Source: JADFRG01 sp964590515
GTDB taxonomy: Bacteria > Chloroflexota > Anaerolineae > Anaerolineales > E44-bin32
DNA length: 64,000 nucleotides
Assembly (NCBI GenBank): GCA_964590515.1
Contig: CAZPZD010000001.1
Coordinates: 1-64,000 of the forward strand
Direction: 5' to 3'
Part shown: positions 33,340-40,915 of the stretch, piece after piece
Numbering within the stretch: position 1 is the stretch's first letter
How the letters are laid out: the number at the start of each line of letters is the position of its first letter
Notes under the pieces: generated by a model
Databases searched by the model: none
The model's input: only the letters and a program-made list of their open reading frames with translations
Told to the model about the DNA's origin: nothing
Made by a program: the position numbers and the translations under genes

Positions 33340-33460
33340 CGGCAGGACTGCGAACTCGACTGGAGAGGCCGAATGCTACACCGATTTGTGGAGCAGGGCG
33401 AACGGCCGAGCCAATGGGGGAGTGAACTGGGAGAGCGGAGAATTCGCGGCGCGCCCGGCG

Positions 33461-34663
33461 TTAGTAAAGCGGCAGGCTCGGATCAACCTGGCGGGCCCAG
33501 GCGTTGATCCCACCCTTGAGGTTCTTCTGTTTGCGGAACCCGGCTCCGGCCAGCAGCTCGACCGCCCGGGCGGACCGTGAACCCGACTTACAGAACAGGA
33601 CCATCTCTTCAGAGCTGTCCAGCTCGTGCATCCGTGCGGCCAACGATCCGAGCGGAATTAGCACGGCACCCTCGATCCGGGAGATTTCGAGCTCGTGAGG
33701 CTCCCGCACATCGATCAGCCGGAATCGCTCACCATTTGCCAGGCGAGCCGCGAGGTCGCTGGGCTCGATTTCAAACTCGCTGGCCAACAGACTTTCCTCC
33801 CGATCGTGGCCCGGGACGCCACAAAAGGCCTCGTAGTCGATCAGTTCAGTCACCTCGGGATTCTCAGAGCACACTCGACAGCCGGGATTCTTCTTGAGCC
33901 GCAGTTCGTCAAAGCTCATGTTGAGCGCATCGAACAGGAGCAGCTTGCCGATTAGCGGCTCGCCGATCCCCAGGATTAGCTTGAGCGCCTCGGTGGCCTG
34001 CAGCGCCCCGATCGTCCCGGGGAGCACCCCAAAAACCCCGCCTTCTGCGCATGAAGGAATGAGACCCGGAGGGGGTGGCTCGGGGAAGAGGCACCGGTAA
34101 CATGGACCCCGCTCGGCCCAGAATACGCTCAATTGGCCCTCGAAGCGGAAGATCGAGCCGTAGACATTGGGCTTGCCGGTCAGAACTGCCAGGTCGTTGA
34201 CCAGGTAGCGGGTCGGAAAGTTATCCGTGCCGTCGATCAGGATTTCATACGGCTCGGCGATCCGCAGGGCGTTTTCGGAGGTGAAGGGCTCGTCGTAAAT
34301 GTCCACCCGGATCTCCGGATTGATGTCCAGGACTCTGGCGCGGCCTGAGACGACCTTGCGTTCCCCCAGGGTCGAGGAGCCATGTAGGATCTGGCGCTGC
34401 AGGTTGGTGAAGTCTACAACGTCGTAGTCCACCAACCCCAGCCGCCCGACTCCGGCGGCCGCCAGGTACATGGCGACCGGCGAGCCCAGCCCTCCGGTCC
34501 CGATGATGAGCGCCGAGGCGGCCTTGAGCCGGCGCTGTCCTTCAAGCCCGACCTCGGGCATGAGCAGGTGCCGGGAGTAGCGGAGGATTTCTTCGTGAGT
34601 AAGTTCTGTGCCGCTCGGCGAAAGTGGCATCGGCTGCATCGCTTTGGCGCCCTCAGCCCCCAA
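33461..34663 (-). CDS. moeZ: E1-like sulfur-carrier adenylyltransferase/sulfurtransferase (MoeZ/MoeBR)
   Basis: 400-residue fusion. The N-terminal ThiF/MoeB domain (residues 15-260) has ATP-binding GTGGLGSPVAMYLAAAGVG and the zinc pairs CYRC and CRVC. The C-terminal rhodanese domain (about 300-400) carries the sulfur-accepting cysteine in FCKSGSRSARA. It adenylates the C-terminal Gly of a ubiquitin-like carrier and converts it to a thiocarboxylate. In Mycobacterium tuberculosis MoeZ does this for CysO. Here cysO, mec and cysM lie in the same operon, which supports that role; molybdopterin synthesis is a second possibility. Alternative start 12 codons downstream. Confidence 0.93.
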   Translation of the reverse strand: MGAEGAKAMQPMPLSPSGTELTHEEILRYSRHLLMPEVGLEGQRRLKAASALIIGTGGLGSPVAMYLAAAGVGRLGLVDYDVVDFTNLQRQILHGSSTLGERKVVSGRARVLDINPEIRVDIYDEPFTSENALRIAEPYEILIDGTDNFPTRYLVNDLAVLTGKPNVYGSIFRFEGQLSVFWAERGPCYRCLFPEPPPPGLIPSCAEGGVFGVLPGTIGALQATEALKLILGIGEPLIGKLLLFDALNMSFDELRLKKNPGCRVCSENPEVTELIDYEAFCGVPGHDREESLLASEFEIEPSDLAARLANGERFRLIDVREPHELEISRIEGAVLIPLGSLAARMHELDSSEEMVLFCKSGSRSARAVELLAGAGFRKQKNLKGGINAWARQVDPSLPLY

Positions 34664-34678
34664 ACCCGATTCTAACCT

Positions 34679-35128
34679 TCAATCGCTGGCGGCCGGTGTA
34701 GGGCTGGCCGAACGAGCTGCTCCAAGCTCACCAATCGCGGCCAGCTGATCCAGCAGGCGGGGCGCCCGGGCAACCCCATGGTTGACACCGCGCGGCCGGC
34801 CGCCCGAGTCGATGATAAACGTGGTCGGCAACGACAGGACCCCCCAAGCATCGGTGAGCTCGGGGCGCTCCAGAGCCTGCACCTTGATGATCTGCAGTCC
34901 CTCACCGAACTGGACCGCCACTTCTTGCAACGCCGGATCCTGTACCGTCTGACAGGGTGCGCAGCCGGGATCGGTGAAGTACAGGATCGCCGGTAGCCCC
35001 GGCCGGTACTCGGCAATCCCGAGGCCGTAGAGCGCCCGCCGGCGGAGCACTGCCCAGCCATAGGCCCGGTAGGCCAGAACCCCTAGGACAATGAGCGCCA
35101 GCGCCAGCGCCAGGCGGTCCAGATTCAT
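34679..35128 (-). CDS. Membrane-anchored thioredoxin-like protein
   Basis: 149 residues. N-terminal transmembrane helix (5-25), then a thioredoxin fold with CAPC in YFTDPGCAPCQTVQDPAL and the cis-proline in SLPTTFIID. The domain probably faces the cytoplasm or outer side; orientation is unclear. Positioned between DUF4395 (1 nt gap) and moeZ in the cysteine operon. It is a good candidate for supplying or recycling reducing equivalents in sulfur transfer, but this is contextual inference. Confidence 0.88.
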   Translation of the reverse strand: MNLDRLALALALIVLGVLAYRAYGWAVLRRRALYGLGIAEYRPGLPAILYFTDPGCAPCQTVQDPALQEVAVQFGEGLQIIKVQALERPELTDAWGVLSLPTTFIIDSGGRPRGVNHGVARAPRLLDQLAAIGELGAARSASPTPAASD

Positions 35129-35129
35129 C

Positions 35130-35600
35130 TCAGCCTGGTCGTCGTCCGGCGAGGATTCCCGGCGGGGGGGCCTTGCTGAAGCCAGGCACCCCGACTCGGT
35201 TCAACCAATAGTAGACCGCGCAGCCGACGCAGAAACCTCCGAATAGATTCAGGGCGACCAGCGCGATCACGACCCAGGTCAGCACCCAACCCAGTAGTGA
35301 AGATCCGGCCACAAACGCCAGCGTCGCGCCGGCCAGAAACGCTCCGCCAACCCCGAGTGCAAACCGGTGCGGCTCCGGGTTGTCCGGAATGAGTTCCGGG
35401 CCAATCCAATTCGTCCTGCGCAGCGTGCCATAGACGAATGTGAATTCTGGCTTTCCGCGGGCGGTACCGATCAGCATCAGCGTCGCCAGGATCGGGACCA
35501 CCCAGGTCTGATCGGTCACGAAGGTTGCCAGCAGTACCCCCAGCCTCACGGCCATGCTCGTCTGGAGCGCACTGTGGTCGACGGCTCTCAAAGTCGTCAT
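35130..35600 (-). CDS. DUF4395 membrane protein
   Basis: 156-residue membrane protein with DUF4395 pattern: SMAVRLGVLLATFVTDQTWVV near the start, ARGKPEFTFVYGTLRR, and the closing helices with GGFCVGCAVYYWLNR containing a CxxC pair. About four hydrophobic segments. DUF4395 genes are often adjacent to thioredoxin or sulfur-metabolism genes, as here. CxxC in the last helix may exchange electrons with the neighbouring thioredoxin-like protein. Function not established. Confidence 0.88.
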   Translation of the reverse strand: MTTLRAVDHSALQTSMAVRLGVLLATFVTDQTWVVPILATLMLIGTARGKPEFTFVYGTLRRTNWIGPELIPDNPEPHRFALGVGGAFLAGATLAFVAGSSLLGWVLTWVVIALVALNLFGGFCVGCAVYYWLNRVGVPGFSKAPPPGILAGRRPG

Positions 35601-35606
35601 TGTCGT

Positions 35607-35879
35607 TCAGCCTCCTGCCACACTCGGAAGAATCATGAGCTGGTCGCCCTCCGCAAGCGGGGTGAGCACTCCGGCCAGCGCCCGCACGTCCTGGTCGTTG
35701 ACGAAGAGATTCACATAAGGCCGAAGCTGTCCGCCGTCGCCGAAGAGGTGGGGGGCGAGTCCGGGGTACCGCTCGGCGAGTTCCTGCAGCGCGCCGCCCA
35801 CCGTGGTTGCCTCGGTCGCGACTTCAATCTGCCCCTCGGTGTAGGCCCGCAGGGCGGTTGGAACCCGGATGTTGCTCAT
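35607..35879 (-). CDS. cysO: Ubiquitin-like sulfur carrier protein, CysO type (MoaD/ThiS family)
   Basis: 90-residue beta-grasp protein ending in Gly-Gly (LPSVAGG), the tail that is converted to a thiocarboxylate. FVNDQDVRALAGVLTPLAEGDQLMILPSV is the classic C-terminal half of MoaD-type carriers. In the mycobacterial system CysO-COSH is the sulfur donor for cysteine. The gene overlaps mec by 4 nt and lies in the cysM-mec-cysO-moeZ operon. This arrangement is the main reason for choosing CysO over MoaD or ThiS. Confidence 0.9.
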   Translation of the reverse strand: MSNIRVPTALRAYTEGQIEVATEATTVGGALQELAERYPGLAPHLFGDGGQLRPYVNLFVNDQDVRALAGVLTPLAEGDQLMILPSVAGG

Positions 35880-36313
35880 CTCGTCTCCTGCTCGATCGCG
35901 AGCTGCTCTTCGACCATCTGCACATGATCATCCTGCAACCGCCAGGCTCGGGTCTGCTCGGCGATGCCTTGGCGGACGGTCGTGATCAGGTAGACATACC
36001 AGGGGACGGCCCAATCCACGTCGAACTTCGAAGGAGTGGGTGGATGATCAGGATGGGAATGAAAGACTCCCAGGACGGTCAGCCCCTGTCGCTGGGCCTC
36101 TTCTTCGGCCCACAGAATGTCTTTGGGATCGATCAGGTAGCGGCGCCCGCGCTGCTTGGCCTCAAATCTGTTGTGCACCGGCAATGCCGAACTCACGCTC
36201 CGCTCTTCTCCAGCCAGCAATCCCAGGAGCAGGCCGGCGCCTTCCTCTGGATACTGCTGTTCGGCATGTCTACGGATCTCGGCCATCGGTTGAGCCGCAA
36301 TCCGCAAGCTCAC
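35876..36313 (-). CDS. mec: JAMM/MPN+ zinc peptidase releasing cysteine from CysO (Mec-like)
   Basis: 145-residue JAMM metallopeptidase. The active site is complete: Glu24 (EEGAGLLLG), His85 and His87, and Asp98 in the HSHPDHPPTPSKFD motif. In Mycobacterium tuberculosis Mec+ cleaves the CysO-Cys adduct to give cysteine and regenerate CysO. The GTG start at 36313 overlaps the cysM stop (GTGA), and the end overlaps cysO, so all three are coupled. The longer open frame up to 36763 lies antisense-shifted inside cysM and is not real. Confidence 0.92.
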   Translation of the reverse strand: MSLRIAAQPMAEIRRHAEQQYPEEGAGLLLGLLAGEERSVSSALPVHNRFEAKQRGRRYLIDPKDILWAEEEAQRQGLTVLGVFHSHPDHPPTPSKFDVDWAVPWYVYLITTVRQGIAEQTRAWRLQDDHVQMVEEQLAIEQETR

Positions 36314-37239
36314 GGCTCCCTCCAGAACGGTTCGTCCAGGTATTTGAGGCCGGAATCCGGGAATACTGCAACGACCGTGCCCGCCTCGAGACGCCCGGCC
36401 ACGTCCAGGGCCACAACCGCGGCAGCCGCCGCGGAGACTCCCACGAGCAAACCCTCCTCGCGGGCCAATCGGCGCGCCATCGCGTAAGCCCGTTCGGTGG
36501 ATATCTCGAGGATTTCGTCTGGCAGACTTGGGTCGAAGATCTCCGGGACTCGGCTGGTGGGCAAGTGCTTGAGCCCTTCCAGACCATTCAGCGGGCTGTT
36601 CGGCTGGAACCCAACGATCGAGGCGTTGGGGATCTGCTCTTTGATCCAGCGACCGGCCCCGGTAAGGGTTCCGGTGGTGCCCATCCCCGCGACGAAGTGG
36701 GTCAGGCGACCTTCGGTATCCCGCACGATCTCGGGTCCGGTGGTTCGATAGTGGGCGAGCCAATTCGCCGGATTTGAGTATTGATCCGCGTAGAAGTAGC
36801 GCTCCGGGTCGCTTGCGGCCATCTCGGCAGCCAGCTGACGGGCTCCATCGGAACCCTGCAGCGGGTCTGAGGTGATCACCTCGACTCCCAACGCCTGCAG
36901 CAATCGCATTCGAGTGGAATTGAGATTCCCGGGAACCACAAGCTGGAGCCGGACTCCGAGCGAGGCTCCGAGAGTCGCGTAGGCGATTCCCATGTTGCCT
37001 GAACTGGAATCCAGGAGCGTCCGCCCATTCGATAGGCTCCCTGCTTCAAGCGCCTGACGCAAGATCTCTGCGGCCGCGCGATCCTTGACCGAGCCGCTGG
37101 GGTTATGCCACTCGGCCTTGCCAAACACCTCAATCGAGGCTGGCAGGTGCGACGTCACACGCTCGAGCCGGATCAGCGGCGTGTTGCCGACCTGGTCGAT
37201 CAAACCCCGACGTTCGAGCAGTTGGTCCGTTCCGATCAT
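36310..37239 (-). CDS. cysM: Cysteine synthase CysM (thiocarboxylate-dependent type)
   Basis: 309-residue PLP enzyme of the cysteine synthase family. The PLP lysine is Lys52 in HNPSGSVKDRAA, the phosphate loop is GTTGTLTGAGRWI and the substrate loop is SSSGNMGIA. ATG 37239 is preferred because it begins the usual N-terminus (ERRGLIDQVGNTPLIRLERV); an upstream ATG at 37299 falls inside the leader. The neighbours mec, cysO and moeZ suggest that O-phosphoserine or O-acetylserine reacts with CysO thiocarboxylate rather than free sulfide. A consensus promoter and long leader precede it. Confidence 0.94.
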   Translation of the reverse strand: MIGTDQLLERRGLIDQVGNTPLIRLERVTSHLPASIEVFGKAEWHNPSGSVKDRAAAEILRQALEAGSLSNGRTLLDSSSGNMGIAYATLGASLGVRLQLVVPGNLNSTRMRLLQALGVEVITSDPLQGSDGARQLAAEMAASDPERYFYADQYSNPANWLAHYRTTGPEIVRDTEGRLTHFVAGMGTTGTLTGAGRWIKEQIPNASIVGFQPNSPLNGLEGLKHLPTSRVPEIFDPSLPDEILEISTERAYAMARRLAREEGLLVGVSAAAAAVVALDVAGRLEAGTVVAVFPDSGLKYLDEPFWREP

Positions 37240-37440
37240 AGGTTGTCTCAGACAAAAATTAAGCTCGCACCCGTTAGGTCCGATGGATCTTGACTCCATC
37301 GCGGGGGCGAGCCACTCATTATCCGCTTGGGGCAGCTAAGCTGGGTCTGCCGTCTGCTCCGATCCCTCAGGCGGGTGGCTGTTGCCCCCGCCTCCAACAC
37401 ATGCACTCTCTCATATTGGCGAATATTTCTAAGCTAGTTG
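37240..37440 (-). promoter_or_regulatory. Structured leader of the cysM operon, possible T-box or other riboswitch with terminator
   Basis: About 200 nt lie between the predicted transcription start (near 37440) and ATG 37239. Read on the minus strand it contains GAGAGAGTG early on, a GGCGGG/CCCGCC hairpin, then AATGAGTGG followed by a composite hairpin: GCTCGCCCCCG pairs with CGGGTGCGAGC (one mismatch), enclosing CGATGGA/TCCATCG, and ends in TTAATTTTT. The last part looks like an intrinsic terminator or attenuator. The AATGAGTGG...CCGCG string loosely resembles a T-box antiterminator. Ligand unknown. Confidence 0.55.
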
Positions 37441-37446
37441 ATGAAT

Positions 37447-37474
37447 ATTATATCGAGCCCGGATAGCCTGTCAA
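37447..37474 (-). promoter_or_regulatory. Consensus sigma-70 promoter of the cysM operon
   Basis: On the minus strand TTGACA (37474-37469), a 16-nt spacer and TATAAT (37452-37447) match the consensus at all twelve positions. It is the best promoter in the window. It faces the divergent amidase promoter about 75 bp away. Confidence 0.75.
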
Positions 37475-37546
37475 GGTTGCAGTTAACGGCTTGGATGCGG
37501 CGCCTGGCATGGGACCGGGGTCAGGGGGTCGTCCGTGAAAACCCCT

Positions 37547-37555
37547 TGCTATAAT
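37547..37555 (+). promoter_or_regulatory. Extended -10 promoter of the amidase gene
   Basis: TGCTATAAT is a perfect extended -10 element (TG, one base, TATAAT). The hexamer ends 17 nt before ATG 37573. No clear -35 box is seen, as expected for extended -10 promoters. Confidence 0.55.
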
Positions 37556-37572
37556 GCCTCCGTCGGGATAGC

Positions 37573-38394
37573 ATGCCGCCTGCCATGTCCAGACGTGCGG
37601 CAGGCGAATCCCGTCGGTCCCCCAACCCAACTCAAAGCCAAGTACCACGGCATCTGGCCGTTGTATTGGGGGTTGCGGTGGTGGTGGCCACGGTGCTCAC
37701 CGCTTGGCGGCCGGCGAGTCTCGACCCAGGTGAGTTGGTTGGAGACCTTATGGCAGCCTTGGAGGGGGGGCAGCTGGCCGCCCCTCTGGAAACGCCGGAG
37801 AGTACCGGCGTTCTACCGATCGGGGTGGTGGCCGGCCATTCCGGCCTTCATCCGGCCAGCGGATTGGAAGACCCCGGGGCGGTCTGTCCGAACGGGTTGC
37901 GCGAGCTGGATGTCAACACCCGGGTAGCTAATCTGGTGGTTCAGGGGCTGGAGGCAGCAGGCTTAGTCGTGGAATTGCTGGAGGAGTGGGATCCCAAGCT
38001 GGCCGGTTATCGGGGAGCCGCGCTCGTGTCGGTCCACGCCGATTCTTGTTCAGCAATCAACGAAGATGCGACCGGCTACAAGGTCGCCGCGGCGGTGGAT
38101 ACTGCCGTTCCGGATCGATCGCAGCGGCTGGTGGCCTGTATGGCCGACCGCTACGGCCGAGCCACTGGCCTGCGCTTCCACCCGAACAGCGTGACCCTTG
38201 ACATGACCGAATATCACAGCTTTTACGAGATCCACAGTCAAACTCCGGCCGCAATCATCGAGGTCGGTTTTCTCTTCCTGGATCAGGGCTTCCTGGTAGA
38301 CGAGCCGGATCGGGTGGCCCGAGGGATCGTGGATGGCCTGCTCTGTTTTGTAAACAACGAGCCAGCCACCTTTCCACTCGAGAGTTTGCCTTGA
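37573..38394 (+). CDS. N-acetylmuramoyl-L-alanine amidase family protein
   Basis: 273-residue cell-wall amidase-like enzyme (Amidase_3 fold). N-terminal transmembrane anchor at about 25-43, so the domain is outside. GVVAGHSGLHPASGLEDPGAVCPNGLRELDVN supplies the first zinc histidine and glutamate; VSVHADSC the second histidine; IIEVGFLF the C-terminal glutamate. All catalytic positions appear present. ATG 37573 or 37585. Its stop overlaps the first L,D-transpeptidase start (TTGA), forming a peptidoglycan operon. Confidence 0.88.
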   Translation: MPPAMSRRAAGESRRSPNPTQSQVPRHLAVVLGVAVVVATVLTAWRPASLDPGELVGDLMAALEGGQLAAPLETPESTGVLPIGVVAGHSGLHPASGLEDPGAVCPNGLRELDVNTRVANLVVQGLEAAGLVVELLEEWDPKLAGYRGAALVSVHADSCSAINEDATGYKVAAAVDTAVPDRSQRLVACMADRYGRATGLRFHPNSVTLDMTEYHSFYEIHSQTPAAIIEVGFLFLDQGFLVDEPDRVARGIVDGLLCFVNNEPATFPLESLP

Positions 38395-39371
38395 ACCGCC
38401 TTTCGATCGCCGACTCCCCCGGGGCCGCCGCGGCCATCCACGCCGCGCATCAGGCGCTCGCCCGGGGAGATAAAGCCACTGCTCGCCGCCAGGCCCGCCT
38501 GGCAGCTAAACTCGCACCTCAGTCCGAAGAGCCATGGCTATACCTGGCGGCGACCTCCGAAGCAAAGGCCGCACTGGCCTACCTCGCCCGGGCCCTAGAA
38601 ATCAATCCGCGTAGCAAGCGGGCCCGTAAGGCGATCCGCTGGACGGTGCGGAAGCTGCCGCCGCGCAGCCGCAAAGCGGTGCTGCGTGAATTGGACGTTC
38701 AGCCGCTTCCGTTCGAAGCGCTCAGCCCACGCCGAATCCTCTCCTGGCGGATCGCCTTGCCGGCCCTGGGATTGGCCGTGGGGATCGGACTTTGGCTGGG
38801 CGGACAGCCGGCCGATGCCCGCGAGCCGCATTCGGCTTCGGCCCCGCTCGACAAGGCGACTTTGACTCCGACTCCGACCCCAACTTCCACTCCGACCCCA
38901 ACGCCGACGCTCACTCCTACCCCGACCCCGACCTTTACCCCAACCGCGACCCCGACCCAAACCCGGCGACCAGCGGTCTCCCAGCACTACAGCGCGGATC
39001 CGGCGGAGCTGGCGGACGAAGGCCGCTGGATCGACGTGGACCTCAGCCACCAGACCGTCACGGCCTACGAGGGAGAGACCGCGGTCCAGAGTTTCGTGGT
39101 GTCCACCGGCACGGCAATCCATCCCACCGTGACCGGGCAATTCCGGGTTTACATCAAACTGCCTTCCACCCCGATGGCCGGACCAGGCTACTACCTGCCC
39201 GGTGTGCCATGGGTGATGTACTTTTACCGTGGCTACGGCATACATGGCACCTACTGGCACAACAACTTTGGCACCCCCATGAGCCACGGCTGTGTCAACC
39301 TCACTATCCCCGATTCAGAGTGGCTATATAATTTCGCCCCCCTCGGGACACTGGTAAACGTACACCCGTAG
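38391..39371 (+). CDS. L,D-transpeptidase (YkuD) with N-terminal helical repeat and Thr/Pro linker
   Basis: 326 residues. A cytoplasmic-looking N-terminus with TPR-like helices (residues 10-80: AAHQALARGDKATARRQARL), then a transmembrane segment (about 120-140), then a long Thr-Pro linker (about 155-195), then the YkuD domain. The domain has IHGTYWHNNFG and the catalytic SHGCVNL. It would form 3-3 peptidoglycan cross-links or attach proteins outside the cell. TTG 38391 overlaps the upstream stop. The cytoplasmic TPR fused through the membrane to a wall enzyme is unusual. Confidence 0.9.
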   Translation: MNRLSIADSPGAAAAIHAAHQALARGDKATARRQARLAAKLAPQSEEPWLYLAATSEAKAALAYLARALEINPRSKRARKAIRWTVRKLPPRSRKAVLRELDVQPLPFEALSPRRILSWRIALPALGLAVGIGLWLGGQPADAREPHSASAPLDKATLTPTPTPTSTPTPTPTLTPTPTPTFTPTATPTQTRRPAVSQHYSADPAELADEGRWIDVDLSHQTVTAYEGETAVQSFVVSTGTAIHPTVTGQFRVYIKLPSTPMAGPGYYLPGVPWVMYFYRGYGIHGTYWHNNFGTPMSHGCVNLTIPDSEWLYNFAPLGTLVNVHP

Positions 39372-39413
39372 CGGTCCGATTCTTGCAAACATTCCGGGGG
39401 AAGGGGTAATTCC

Positions 39414-40451
39414 GTGCCGGACGGAATCGAAATCAGCGATCCACTATCCCGACGGGAGTTCGTTCGCCTGTCTGCCACCGGCCTGCTGGCCCTGGGGGTT
39501 CCCTCCCAGTGGACCCAGGCCGCGGTCGAGGCCGAGCCGGGCCTGCTCGGTCGAGTGGTCGATCCGACTCTAGATATCTTCAGCCGTCCCTCCTTTGCTA
39601 GCGAGAAACTCAAGACCCTCTGGCGGGACGACGTCTTCGAGATCGCCGCGGCGTGGGTTGGAGATCCAATCCCGGAGCACAACCGCACCTGGTACGAGGT
39701 CAACGGGCTTGGCTTTGCCCATTCCGCCTCCGTCCAGCCCGTGCGGGACCTGCCAAACCTGCCCCTGGAAAGCATTCCCCTCGGAGGGGTGCTGACGGAG
39801 GTCTCCGTGCCCAATGTCAATGCACATTGGAGGCCGCGGTCAGATAGCGAGTTGGCCTACCGCTTCTACTACGGGATGACATTCTGGGTGACCGGGGTAA
39901 GCCAGGATGTCAGCCTGCAGAAGTGGTATCGGATCTTCGATGACAAATACACCTACGTGTACTACGCGCCGGCCTACGCCTTTCGCCCCATCCCGGTGTC
40001 GGAGCTGATCCCGATCTCGTCGGAAATCCCTCCGAGCGAGAAGCTGATTGAAGTGGACCTGGCCCATCAGTGGGTAAACTGCTACGAAGCCGGACAGCTG
40101 GTCTTCACGACCAAAGTGTCGACCGGTCGGAAATTTGGCCAGGACCTGTACCTTACTCCGGCCGGCGCGTTCGAGACGTTTCGCAAACGACCCTCCCGTC
40201 ACATGGCGGCCGGCAACCTGGCCAGCGGCTACGACCTGCCGGGGGTGCCATGGGTCGCCTACATTGATGAAGAAGGGGTCTCATTCCACGGCACTTTCTG
40301 GCACAATGACTTTGGGGTGCCTCGAAGCCATGGGTGTATCAACATGAGCATCGACGCCGCGAAGTGGCTGTATCGCTGGACCAATCCGGTGGTCCCCAAG
40401 CACGAACAGGAAGTCTGGAAGGGCCACGGAACCCCCGTTCTGGTTGCCTGA
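39414..40451 (+). CDS. L,D-transpeptidase (YkuD) with Tat-type signal
   Basis: 345 residues. The N-terminus contains SRREFVRLSATGLLALGV, a twin-arginine signal. The middle (about 50-200) has two SH3-like stretches (DIFSRPSFASEKLKTLWRDDVFEI; ELAYRFYYGMTFWVTGVS). The C-terminal YkuD domain has FHGTFWHNDFG and the catalytic SHGCINM. GTG 39414. The second of two adjacent paralogous wall enzymes; Tat export suggests it is folded before leaving the cell. Same operon as the amidase, 42 nt after the first L,D-transpeptidase. Confidence 0.92.
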   Translation: MPDGIEISDPLSRREFVRLSATGLLALGVPSQWTQAAVEAEPGLLGRVVDPTLDIFSRPSFASEKLKTLWRDDVFEIAAAWVGDPIPEHNRTWYEVNGLGFAHSASVQPVRDLPNLPLESIPLGGVLTEVSVPNVNAHWRPRSDSELAYRFYYGMTFWVTGVSQDVSLQKWYRIFDDKYTYVYYAPAYAFRPIPVSELIPISSEIPPSEKLIEVDLAHQWVNCYEAGQLVFTTKVSTGRKFGQDLYLTPAGAFETFRKRPSRHMAAGNLASGYDLPGVPWVAYIDEEGVSFHGTFWHNDFGVPRSHGCINMSIDAAKWLYRWTNPVVPKHEQEVWKGHGTPVLVA

Positions 40452-40462
40452 ACACTCAACTC

Positions 40463-40885
40463 ATGGCGAAACATGCCTTGTTTGCTGGCCTGGTCGCTGA
40501 CGCTCTCGGCGAGCCGGTGGATGTCGCCTCCGTCGGGGGCGAGGCCTTCTACGTACTGGATGATGACGGGTTCAAGCGACACATCGAGAGCGAGGCTGTG
40601 GACCGGCAGGTCCTGGCCAAGTTTTCCGAGTTCATTCGGGGCAACGAAGAGCTGGTTAGCGAGGGCACGATGAAGGCCATCGGGCAGGAAGATATCTTCA
40701 CGAAGGCCATCATCGATAACTCGCTTAAGAACCTCGAGCAACAATTCGAGCGGCTAATTGAGACCGGGCTCCCGGAGCAGGTTCGGGCCTGGATGGGGAT
40801 GCTGGGGTTTCAGGTGCGGATTGACGCCCACGGTGAAGTGATCGAAGTCCGGCAGCCGATGGGTCCACAAAACGGCGACAACTGA
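40463..40885 (+). CDS. Conserved hypothetical protein, 140 aa
   Basis: No function assigned. ATG 40463 starts MAKHALFAGLVADALGEPVDVA. The sequence has EAFYVLDDDGFKRHIESEAVDRQVL and KAIGQEDIFTKAIIDNSLKNLEQQFE as recognisable blocks; the protein is soluble and acidic. I have the impression of similar short proteins next to thioredoxin or L,D-transpeptidase genes in Chloroflexota, not verified. Lies 11 nt after the second L,D-transpeptidase and 30 nt before the thioredoxin-TPR gene. Confidence 0.7.
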   Translation: MAKHALFAGLVADALGEPVDVASVGGEAFYVLDDDGFKRHIESEAVDRQVLAKFSEFIRGNEELVSEGTMKAIGQEDIFTKAIIDNSLKNLEQQFERLIETGLPEQVRAWMGMLGFQVRIDAHGEVIEVRQPMGPQNGDN

Positions 40886-40915
40886 AGGTAGAATCAGAGC
40901 AGGTTAGAGATCGAA

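Noticed and set aside
35876..36763. 295-residue version of the JAMM gene
   Set aside because: The first 150 residues lie inside cysM in another frame; the real domain starts at GTG 36313.
38860..38965. Tandem short repeats that look like a repeat array
   Set aside because: They encode the Thr/Pro linker of the L,D-transpeptidase; no constant-length spacers, so not CRISPR.
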